Source of the DNA: Austwickia chelonae NBRC 105200
GTDB lineage: Bacteria > Actinomycetota > Actinomycetes > Actinomycetales > Dermatophilaceae
Length of the DNA stretch: 64,000 nucleotides
NCBI RefSeq assembly: GCF_000298175.1
Contig: NZ_BAGZ01000024.1
Span: 20,674-84,673, forward strand
Direction: 5' to 3'
Positions 19,954 through 30,699 of this stretch are shown piece after piece. Position 1 is the stretch's first letter, and the number at the start of each line of letters is the position of its first letter. The notes under the pieces were generated by a model. That model did not search any database, was not told the origin of the DNA, and saw only the letters and a program-made list of their open reading frames with translations. The position numbers and the translations under genes are program-made.

Positions 19954-21658
19954 TCAAAGTGTGTTCGAAGAATCGACCTTGTAGACCAGAGATACCTTGT
20001 TGGCGGTGATGACCTTGTTCTCGACGATCCTCTGGCCCAGGATGTCGACGGTGGGGTTCTTGATGGTCCCGTTTTCGTGTTCATTGGTCACATAAGACAG
20101 GTGAAGAGTTGCGGGGCTGCTCGAGCTCAAGAAAATCGGGCGGCTGGGACGGCAAAAGGCCAAGTTCCCTTCAGTCTCGAAGCAGGCCATAGGGGTCTTA
20201 ATGCCGTTTTGCACAACAAAGGACCTGGGTCCATTTATTTTCAAAAATTTACTGTCAACGGCAACGGCGGCGCGTACAAAGGGGATCTCTTTGCCCTCCT
20301 CGGCGCTCAACACAATTCGCTGGAACTTCATCCCATAAGGGGAACCAATATGAAGTTTGGCATCTTCTTCCGTCTTCCAGCCAGCGCGTAACCCAAGTGA
20401 GACTGCGGGGCGGACGGAATCTGTGGCCTCAGTGGGAGGATTGGCGGCAGCGCTGCTGAGGTGGGTGGCCAGGTCGACAATGGTCTCCACCAGCTGGTAG
20501 ACCAAGAGACCGAAGTCAACAGCTTCGCCGACCACCGGAATTGCCTGTGCTGCGAGCAGTCCTGCGAGCGAGATCGACTGTACGACAATCTCTTCGGTGT
20601 TTTCGTGCTTGATGCCGTCTGCGATTCCCAAGGCTTGGCCGAGGCCAGGAACCACGCTCAACGTCGCGGCAGTCTTGGTCAATGCGTCTGCTTTGGGGTC
20701 GGTGAAAGCCTGTGCGACTGCGACCCCCCCATGCTGCGGTCGAGGCTGCTGCACCAACTTTTCCAGAAGCTCGGGCACCTTTCAACGCTGAGAATGACTC
20801 ATGTTCAAGGAGTGCATTGTGAAGCGCTGTTGTCTTTTCGACGCTAGGGGCCTCGCCGCGCTGGTGGTGGGTAGAAAGCTTGTCCATAAATTCTTTATCA
20901 GCATGCACCTTTTTGGTGAGGGCGTCTGCTTTTTCCCGAACATTCTTCCAGTTGATTTTTGAGAGGCATATCTTCCCCGGGCTTCGTTTGGCACGCACCG
21001 CTGAGGTGCTTGGGCAATTCGCCATATTCATGTAGCTGTTCATGGCATCTTGGCCGCGCTTACCAAGGTTATCAAACCTGACCTCCGTCTCTACTGAGAG
21101 TTGCTCAGCATCCTTCCAGTTGTGGATGAACTCGGAGTCCTCGGTGCCATCGGCAAAGGGCATTTTTAATACCACTCTATTTGCGCCATCCCCGTATTTT
21201 TCAAGGAATGATTTATCATTGAGCTGATCGATGAGGGGCTTTGCTGAATCGAGCCCTAATTTCCCTTTCAGTTCCGCTGCTGAGAGTGATTTAACGGCAA
21301 GAATCCTGGTTTTTCCTGGATAGGTGACCCTCACAACTCCGCCAGCTTTACCGCTAAGGACGCTTTCGTCACTGACTGTATATCCTGCCGCTGCATGCTT
21401 ATTATCGGTGGTGTAGAAGCCTTTCCAATCCGGATCATTATTTCCCTGGGATCCTTTTTCGGGCTTTTTGATTCCGGTTAGAACCGCATTGAAAGATTCA
21501 GGCTTTGCTCCGTGATAAGACGTGAAACTGTCGACAGTCGTCGACTGGTCTTTCAGTACGACGTCATTCGCATATGCGGCGGGGAGCGCGACCAGGTGCG
21601 CGACGGCCATCAGACTGAGGGCGGTCAGGCCGGCAGCCGGCTTGAGGGCTTTTTTCAT
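19954..21658 (-). pseudogene. tox: diphtheria-toxin-like ADP-ribosylating toxin, single frameshift
   Basis: Homologue of diphtheria toxin, which ADP-ribosylates the diphthamide of elongation factor 2 in eukaryotic cells. The first frame (start 21658) encodes a signal peptide to about residue 30. It then encodes the catalytic domain with H49 (SYHGAKP), W78, Y82, Y93 and E176 (SEFIHNW), followed by a loop C215...R-A-K-R225...C231 suited to furin or trypsin nicking. At a seven-G run near codon 310 the frame shifts. The other frame continues with the translocation domain (PVVGEAVDFG, the acidic hairpin tip) and a receptor-type domain with a CFETEGNLAFC disulfide pair. Dropping one G gives an uninterrupted 567-residue precursor with W-G-V-A-V-A-Q across the join, matching the toxin family. 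AT-richer than its neighbours, suggesting transfer. No DtxR box was found upstream. As written, the protein would end after about 310 native residues plus an out-of-frame tail to 20516. Confidence 0.93.
20724..20730 (-). repeat. homopolymer G7 tract carrying the toxin frameshift
   Basis: Seven C on the plus strand (seven G in the coding strand) directly after the Trp310 codon. Six G would keep the catalytic and translocation frames together. Such a tract is a classic site for slipped-strand changes, and also for sequencing error. Confidence 0.85.
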
Positions 21659-22951
21659 CGTCTGTTCTTTCTGTGTCAGGTGGAATGCGCCGCGAAATGG
21701 GCGCGATGAAATGGACCTACGGCGTCGCCGGGGTGCTGTCGGCGTGAAGGGCACGCGTAGGTGGGGGAGCTGGTGCGGTAAATCGCCCGTGGTCGATGTG
21801 TGCGACCGTTCTTGGCGGGCGGGGGATGCCTCAAGAAAAGGGCATCAAAAAATGGCGGGTCCTCCGGTGCTGAGAGGGCAGTGTGTCCATGCCCAGGAGA
21901 TTTCTCCAGGGCAGGCGTCAGCGCGTCATGGCGACCCGCCATGGCTGGTGACGGTCTCGCGTAAGGCTCCCCTTCCTGTATATATGCATCATATATTCCG
22001 CAGCATGGAGGATAGCACCCCGAATGAGGGAAAAGACAACAGGGCAAAAGCCGCTAAAGTGGGCGAATCGATGCTTGATTTCTCAACTGTCGCGCCATAT
22101 GGGACTCATCGGCCGAAGTGAATAATCCAGGCATCATCGGCAAATAAGGAATTCTTGATGAAAAGAATCTCGCCGACATTACGGAGAGGAGTCCGTCTGC
22201 CCGGTGGGAGCGATCGGCATCTGGATGGCGCCAGCGGGGGAAAGGCGGGTTCTGGCGCTCCCGCCTGGTCACTCCGCCCGCCCTGAGATATCGGAAAAGA
22301 AAAGGCGCGACTTTTCGGAGGGCGCGCTGAAAAGTGCCCCATTTTCGGTACAGAAAAAGGCGACAGGAAATCTGCCGCAGCATGAGATCCAGGAAGGACG
22401 GCCGTCCCGTCCCATCGCGGGCGGTGGAGAGAACCCGCCACCGCGGCGGCGAGGGCGGCGATCTTCAAGCATCCGCCGGAAGTAGTGGAATTCGGGCCCT
22501 GACCCGTCGAAGAGGGAGATGTGGCGGGACGCGACAGCGACAGAACAGCATTCGGAGACCGGCACGGTGGGTCACGCGGTGGCTCCCCGTTCCGTGACCG
22601 TGGGCGGCCGATCCGGAGCTCTCGGCGCGCGGGGATCGCCGTGGGTGACCTATCTCCTCAATCTGGCGATTTGCCCTCGCCGAGCAGATTTTGCAGGATT
22701 AAAGAGGAGTACTCGCGTCATCGTCCGTCCAAGGGAAGCCCCACGGACCTGCCGCGCCGCTCCGGTGGTCCTTTCCTGCTCTCCCTGTTCCCTGCACAAC
22801 TGGCGTCACCGGTCGACAGACCGGATCCCCCGGGCGCTTTCACCCCTGGAATCCCGGCCGCGGCCGGGCACAGCCACGACGAAGTGTGTCGGGCCCCCGC
22901 CCTACGAGATCGGCCACATCCCCATCAACGTTGATTCAAGCGAGGTCTGAC
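21659..22951. other. long non-coding region between toxin and nitrate carrier genes
   Basis: About 1.3 kb with no convincing gene; the open frames here lack ribosome binding sites and recognisable products. It must contain the toxin promoter (minus strand) and the carrier promoter (plus strand). Visible structure: a TA-rich near-palindrome around 21980-21998 (TATATATGCATCATATAT), an inverted repeat ACTTTTC 22310-22316 / GAAAAGT 22329-22335, and a perfect palindrome ATCAACGTTGAT at 22924-22935 just before the carrier gene. Confidence 0.45.
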
Positions 22952-24343
22952 ATGAGCAATGCCCCCTCAGCCACTCCGAAGAGTGGCGAATGGCTCGACA
23001 GCTGGGATCCCGAGGACGAGGCCTCCTGGGACAAAGGACTGGCCTGGAAAACCCTGTGGGTGACGACCTTCTGCCTGACCCTGTGTTTCGTTGCCTGGTT
23101 CCTTCCCAGCGCCATCGTGCCCAAGCTGAACGCCCTGGGATACTCCTTCTCCAAGGAACAGCTGTACTGGATGGCCGCCATGCCAGGCCTCGCCGGTGGT
23201 CTGCTCCGCATCATCTGGATGGTCCTGCCCCCGATGATCGGCACCCGCAAGATGGTCGCCGCCACCACGCTCATGCTCGTCTTCCCCACCGTCGGCTGGG
23301 GAGTCCGCGTGATGAGCCCCACCGCCCCCTACTGGGAGCTCATGATCCTGGCCTTCCTGGCCGGCATCGGCGGCGGCGCCTTCTCCGGGTTCATGCCCTC
23401 CACGTCGTACTTCTTCCCCAAGCGTCTCTCCGGTACCGCACTGGGTCTCCAGGCCGGCATCGGCAACCTGGGCGTCTCCCTGGTCCAACTCTTCGTCCCG
23501 ATCCTGATCGGACTGGGCTGGCTCGGCGTCATCGGCGGATCCCAGCAGATGAAGCAGGTCGGTAAACCCTCGGTGACCGTCTGGTACCAGAACGGAGCCT
23601 TCTTCTGGATCCCGCTGATGGTGTGCGGCGCGATCCTGGCCTGGATGATGCTGAAGTCGGTGCCGATCAAAGCCAACATCAAGCAGCAGTTCGACATCTT
23701 CAACAACGTCGACACCTGGTGGATGACCCTGCTGTACATCATGACCTTCGGTACCTTCTCGGGTCTGTCCGCCCAGTTCGGTCTGCTCACCGGAAACCTG
23801 TACGGCGCCGCGAACCCCGCGATCGTCTCCAAGGCCGGTGAACTCCTCGTCGCCGGCTACACCGTTCCCGACCCGGTCAAATTCGTCTTCTGGGGTCCGC
23901 TGGTCGGCGCCGTGGCACGTTTCGCGTTCTCCCCGCTGACCGACCGGATGGGCGGCGCCATCTGGACCTTTGTCTCCGGGATTGGGCTGGTCGCCTCCAT
24001 CGCCTTCACGATGACCGCACTCACCCCCGACACCTCGTCGGCCGCCGCCCTGCAAGGCGGATTCACCCGGTTCTTCTGGGGAATGATGGCGATCTTCCTG
24101 TTCGCCGGCATCGGTAACGCCAGTACGTTCAAGCAGATGCCGATGATCTTCGAGAAGCGCCAGGCCGGTGGCGTCATCGGTTGGACCAGCGCCATCGCAG
24201 CCTTCGGGCCCTTCCTCTTCGGCATCGGCCTGACCATGATGTCGGCCGTGGCCTTCTACGCCATCGGAGTGGTCTTCGCCGTCCTGTGCACGGCCATCAC
24301 CTGGATGCGCTACGCCCGGCCGGGGGCACCGAAAGCCAGCTGA
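22952..24343 (+). CDS. narK: nitrate/nitrite MFS transporter, NarK type
   Basis: A 463-residue, roughly 12-helix major facilitator protein. An acidic N-terminal tail (SWDPEDEASWDK) precedes the first helix. The nitrate signature region reads LAGIGGGAFSGFMPSTSYFFPKR, with a second glycine-rich GIGNASTFKQMPMIF block in the C-terminal half, as in the NarK/NasA nitrate-nitrite porters. The function should be nitrate uptake, nitrite export or exchange, linked to nitrate respiration or assimilation; no reductase gene is in the window. I chose the ATG at 22952 (GAGG 6 bases upstream) over a frame starting at 22886. A palindrome ends 17 bases before the start. A terminator follows. Confidence 0.9.
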   Translation: MSNAPSATPKSGEWLDSWDPEDEASWDKGLAWKTLWVTTFCLTLCFVAWFLPSAIVPKLNALGYSFSKEQLYWMAAMPGLAGGLLRIIWMVLPPMIGTRKMVAATTLMLVFPTVGWGVRVMSPTAPYWELMILAFLAGIGGGAFSGFMPSTSYFFPKRLSGTALGLQAGIGNLGVSLVQLFVPILIGLGWLGVIGGSQQMKQVGKPSVTVWYQNGAFFWIPLMVCGAILAWMMLKSVPIKANIKQQFDIFNNVDTWWMTLLYIMTFGTFSGLSAQFGLLTGNLYGAANPAIVSKAGELLVAGYTVPDPVKFVFWGPLVGAVARFAFSPLTDRMGGAIWTFVSGIGLVASIAFTMTALTPDTSSAAALQGGFTRFFWGMMAIFLFAGIGNASTFKQMPMIFEKRQAGGVIGWTSAIAAFGPFLFGIGLTMMSAVAFYAIGVVFAVLCTAITWMRYARPGAPKAS

Positions 24344-24357
24344 GCAGAGACACGGAA

Positions 24358-24388
24358 TGTTCCCGGAGCCCGACAGGCTCCGGGAACA
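24358..24388 (+). terminator. terminator after nitrate carrier gene
   Basis: A perfect 13-base stem, 24358-24370 with 24376-24388, and a CGACA loop, 14 bases after the stop. There is no T-run. Confidence 0.75.
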
Positions 24389-24453
24389 CCGTGATGCGTG
24401 GACGGAACCGGAAGGCGCACCCCCGATCCCGAGAGACGCCTAGGGTGGGGGCC

Positions 24454-24744
24454 ATGTCGATCTACGCCGTGCACTACACCTACACCGATGACAGCGACAC
24501 CATCGCCGAGAAGCGCCCCGCCCACCGCGCCTACCTCGCCGAACTCGTCGAAGCCGGACACCTGCTGGCCTCCGGGCCGTACGTCGGCGTCAGCGAGGCA
24601 CTGCTGATCTTCACCGCCGATACGGCCGACGCCGTGGAAGGCTTCCTCGCCGGCGACCCCTTCCAGAAAGCCGGGCTCGTCGCCACACACACCGTCACCG
24701 AATGGAACCCCATCCTCGGCGTGCTCAAGGACTACACCGCCTGA
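24454..24744 (+). CDS. YciI-family protein
   Basis: A 96-residue YCII-domain protein with a ferredoxin-like alpha/beta fold. It has IYAVHYTYTDDSD at the start, the conserved R.AHRAYLAELVEAGHLLASGPY with its histidine, DPFQKAGLV with the paired acidic residue, and the TVTEWNPILG ending. Relatives are dimeric and sometimes catalyse dehalogenation or muconolactone-type chemistry. The function here is unknown. The start is the ATG at 24454 after a G-rich stretch. A longer frame upstream overlaps the carrier gene and is shadow. Confidence 0.82.
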   Translation: MSIYAVHYTYTDDSDTIAEKRPAHRAYLAELVEAGHLLASGPYVGVSEALLIFTADTADAVEGFLAGDPFQKAGLVATHTVTEWNPILGVLKDYTA

Positions 24745-24786
24745 ACGACCCCGCCCGCCCTGCTCGCCGGGGCCGTCCCCCGATCA

Positions 24787-25545
24787 CTAACCGGACGCAG
24801 CGACACAGTCCTCGACATCCGGCGGCTCGGGGGACAGCTCCGCAGCCGGCGACTTACCCAACGCCAACGCACGCTCCTCCCAACGATCCCAGGTGTCCTG
24901 CTTCTCCGACTCCATCGCCTTGAGCACCCGGCGACGCTCACGACCGTTCAAATGGTCGATGTACAGCTTGCCGTCGAGATGGTCGCACTCGTGCTGCAGA
25001 CATCTCGCCAACATCCCCGTGCCGTTGACCACCACCGGCTTGCCGTACATGTCGACGCCGTGCACGACAGCAGTCGCCGGACGGTTCACCGCCGCACTTG
25101 GCCCGGGCACCGACAGGCAGCCCTCCTCGTCCGCCTCCCGATCGGCCGGACGACGGTCACGCACCTCCACCACGGGGTTGATGACATGCCCGACATGACG
25201 CACCCCGTAGGCGTCATCGCAGTCGTAGACGAACAACCGCAGATCGACACCCACCTGATTCGCCGCCAGACCGACACCATGACAGCAGGCCATGGTGGCG
25301 TACATGTCGTCGATCAACGACCGCAACGTCGACCCACCGAACTCGGTGACCTCCCGGCACGGACGAGCCAGGACGTCCTCACCGACCGTGGTCACCCGGA
25401 GCCGCTGCCCCCGACGGGTCTCGGCGAGCACCTCCGGTAGCCGGTCCACCGGGATCCCGTCGATCCGCGGACGCCGATCCGCTGGAGCGGCAGGCCCCTG
25501 TCTTCCACGCTGTACCGAACCGAAAGCACCGAACACCGAAGTCAT
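24787..25545 (-). CDS. def: peptide deformylase
   Basis: A 252-residue metallo-enzyme that removes the N-formyl group from nascent proteins. All three family motifs are intact: GVGLAANQ (residues 91-97), EGCLS with metal ligand C143, and QHECDHLDG with H185, E186 and H189. It carries about 45 extra N-terminal residues before the usual core (Arg/Pro/Asp-rich) and a short acidic C-terminal tail, as in some actinobacterial forms. The start at 25545 lacks a strong ribosome binding site, so a slightly different start is possible. It is divergent from the fused glycyl-tRNA synthetase gene. Confidence 0.92.
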   Translation of the reverse strand: MTSVFGAFGSVQRGRQGPAAPADRRPRIDGIPVDRLPEVLAETRRGQRLRVTTVGEDVLARPCREVTEFGGSTLRSLIDDMYATMACCHGVGLAANQVGVDLRLFVYDCDDAYGVRHVGHVINPVVEVRDRRPADREADEEGCLSVPGPSAAVNRPATAVVHGVDMYGKPVVVNGTGMLARCLQHECDHLDGKLYIDHLNGRERRRVLKAMESEKQDTWDRWEERALALGKSPAAELSPEPPDVEDCVAASG

Positions 25546-25657
25546 GCCCCCATCATGGCCGATCCGGTACGGAGAACCCGACCGAACACGCATGCTCCCT
25601 GGTGGCAGGCACCCGCACCCACCTGCACGCCACACGGCCACCGCGGACGGTCGCCGG

Positions 25658-25663
25658 TAGCCT
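25658..25663 (+). promoter_or_regulatory. -10 box for a leaderless glyQS transcript
   Basis: TAGCCT ends 6 bases before the GTG start at 25670, and no ribosome binding site is present. TAnnnT at this distance is the usual arrangement for leaderless mRNAs in actinobacteria. Confidence 0.6.
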
Positions 25664-25669
25664 AGAGAC

Positions 25670-28699
<3,030 letters not shown>

Positions 28700-28718
28700 A
28701 TCGTTCGAGGAATTCTGC

Positions 28719-28749
28719 GGGGGCGTCCGGATCAGTTCCGGGCGCCCCC
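28719..28749 (+). terminator. terminator after glyQS
   Basis: A 13-base stem, 28719-28731 with 28737-28749 (one wobble pair), and a TCAGT loop. Confidence 0.75.
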
Positions 28750-28876
28750 CGGCCTGATGGTTGATGCCTTGGGAATGACCTCTCATGTCAGGGGTTTCGG
28801 GAAGGGGTATCCAGGCGCGCAGGCGCTGTGATCAGGGGGTTGTCCGGGAGATGTCCGGCATGCCCTGTTTGCTCTA

Positions 28877-28891
28877 TGAGAACGGCTATCA
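28877..28891. promoter_or_regulatory. Zur-like operator candidate upstream of ABC importer
   Basis: TGAGAACGGCTATCA has the TGAnAA...TnTCA dyad typical of actinobacterial zinc-uptake regulator sites. It lies 36 bases before the first importer gene. The central positions deviate from the usual AT-rich core, so this is only a candidate. Confidence 0.3.
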
Positions 28892-28927
28892 GTATCCTTA
28901 CGCGATGCCGGTCACCGAGGAGAAAAC

Positions 28928-29758
28928 ATGAACAAGCAGGTCGCACATATCCGTGACCTGCGAGTTCGCTTCGGAGACCAGGAAATTCTGCACGGCGTGA
29001 ACCTCGAACTGAGCGCAGGGAGACGCCTCGGCCTCCTCGGCGAATCCGGCTCCGGGAAAACCCTCACCGGACGGGCACTCCTCGGGCTCCTCCCCACGCA
29101 CGCCACCGCCACCGGATCGATCCTCCTCCACGGCAAAGAAATGCTCGGCGCACCCGAACACCAATGGCGCCAACAACGCGGACACACCGTCGGCCTGATC
29201 GCCCAAGACCCCCGCACCGCGCTCAACCCCCTCGTCCGCATCGGCGACCAGGTCGCCGAACCACTCCGCGCCCGAGGACACGGACGCACCGAAGCCCGCG
29301 AACGCGCCCTCGAACTCCTCGAACAGGTCCGACTCCCCGACGCCCGCCGACTCGCCCGCCGACACCCCGGCAGCCTGTCCGGCGGACAACGCCAACGCGT
29401 CGGCATCGCCATGGCCCTCGCCGCAGGACCGGACCTGCTCATCGCCGACGAACCGACCTCCGCGCTCGACGTCTGCGTCCAAGCGGAGATCCTGCCCCTG
29501 CTCGCCGAGATCAGCCAGGACCGGGCCCTGCTCTTCATCACCCACGACATCGCCGTCGCCTCCGCGATCTGCGACGACCTCGTCGTCCTGCGCGCAGGCG
29601 AAATCGTCGACTCCGGACCCCTCCACCGAGTCCTCCACCAACCGGCCCACCCCTATGTCACCGAACTCCTCGACGCCTCCCGGGCCACCGCGCTACCCGC
29701 CACCGCCACCCCACCGCCCGTAGCCGTCCACGCCGAATTCGCCGGAGGACGCAGATGA
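28928..29758 (+). CDS. ABC importer ATP-binding protein, DppD/OppD type
   Basis: A 276-residue ATPase of a peptide, nickel or metal-chelate importer. It shows Walker A GESGSGKT, a Q-loop IAQDP followed by RTALNPL (the Opp/Dpp family signature), the ABC signature LSGGQRQR, Walker B LLIADEPTSALD and the switch histidine in FITHDIAV. The C-terminal HPYVTELLDA stretch is the start of the oligopeptide-family tail, but the Cys-rich Fe-S part is absent. GAGGAG precedes the ATG. The next ATPase overlaps its stop (ATGA), and the operon continues with a binding protein and a permease. Confidence 0.92.
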   Translation: MNKQVAHIRDLRVRFGDQEILHGVNLELSAGRRLGLLGESGSGKTLTGRALLGLLPTHATATGSILLHGKEMLGAPEHQWRQQRGHTVGLIAQDPRTALNPLVRIGDQVAEPLRARGHGRTEARERALELLEQVRLPDARRLARRHPGSLSGGQRQRVGIAMALAAGPDLLIADEPTSALDVCVQAEILPLLAEISQDRALLFITHDIAVASAICDDLVVLRAGEIVDSGPLHRVLHQPAHPYVTELLDASRATALPATATPPPVAVHAEFAGGRR

Positions 29759-30579
29759 CCCGCGAAGACACCGAAACCGTGCCGCCCACCGTCCTCCTCG
29801 AGGCACACGGCCTGCACCGCACCTACCCGTCCGCCCACTGGCAGGACCGGATCCGCGGACGCGGCACCGTCCACGCCGTCGACGGCATCGACCTCATCGT
29901 CACCACCGGGACCCGCCTGGGCGTCGTCGGCGGATCCGGCTGCGGCAAATCCACCCTCATGCGGCTGCTCCTCGGACTGGAAACACCCGACACCGGGCGG
30001 ATCACCTACCGCGGCCAGCCCGTCCACCCCCGCCACGACCTCACCTGGTACCGCAAACTCGTGCAATTCGTCCCCCAGGACCCCTCCAACTCGCTCGACC
30101 CCCACCTGCGCGTCGGCGCCAGCATCGCCGAACCCCTGGAATGCCTGGCCGTCCCCGGCGACCACGCCACCCGCATCCGCGAATGCCTCACCCACGTCGG
30201 ACTCGACCCCGAACTGGCCGACCGATACCCGGCACAGCTCTCCGGCGGACAACGACAACGCGTCGCCCTCGCCCGCGCCCTCGCACCCGCCCCCGAGATC
30301 GTCATCGCCGACGAAGCCGTCAGCGCGCTCGACGCCTCCGCCCGACTCCACGTCACCCGCACCCTGCGCCGCATCTGCGAAGACGACGGCCCCGCCCTCG
30401 TCTTCGTCTCCCACGACCTGGGCATCGTCCACCACCTGTGCGACACCGTCGTCGTCCTGGACGCCGGACGGATCGTCGAACACGGACCGGTCGCCGACGT
30501 CCTCAGCAACCCCAGCCACCCGCGCACCCAAGCACTGCTCCGCGCCGTCCCCACCCTGCCCCCACCCACCGCCGCCTGA
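29755..30579 (+). CDS. ABC importer ATP-binding protein, DppF/OppF type
   Basis: The second ATPase, 274 residues, making the heterodimer expected of Opp/Dpp/Nik importers. It shows Walker A GGSGCGKST, FVPQDPSNSLDP in the Q-loop region, the signature LSGGQRQR, Walker B IVIADEAVSALD (Pro replaced by Ala in the usual DEP) and the switch histidine VSHDLG. The start ATG overlaps the preceding stop codon and fixes the reading frame. A much longer open frame upstream is shadow. A 120-base gap with an AAGGAG-type site separates it from the binding-protein gene. Confidence 0.92.
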   Translation: MTREDTETVPPTVLLEAHGLHRTYPSAHWQDRIRGRGTVHAVDGIDLIVTTGTRLGVVGGSGCGKSTLMRLLLGLETPDTGRITYRGQPVHPRHDLTWYRKLVQFVPQDPSNSLDPHLRVGASIAEPLECLAVPGDHATRIRECLTHVGLDPELADRYPAQLSGGQRQRVALARALAPAPEIVIADEAVSALDASARLHVTRTLRRICEDDGPALVFVSHDLGIVHHLCDTVVVLDAGRIVEHGPVADVLSNPSHPRTQALLRAVPTLPPPTAA

Positions 30580-30699
30580 CCGCACCGGCAGCCGGCCCCG
30601 ACACGCCGCCCGACACCCCCACCCGCAGTCCACGACGACGAAGTCCGGACTCAGCACCCCACCAGCCACGCCCGTCCGGCACAGCCGTCAAGGAGAAAA

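Noticed and set aside
21659..22100. DtxR/iron box for the toxin
   Set aside because: I scanned both strands for the TTAGGTTAG-type dyad and saw no convincing match, so diphtheria-style iron control is not supported here.
22519..22950. 143-codon open frame upstream of the nitrate carrier
   Set aside because: It has no ribosome binding site, scrambled composition and overlap with other equally long frames in the same stretch; not credible as a gene.
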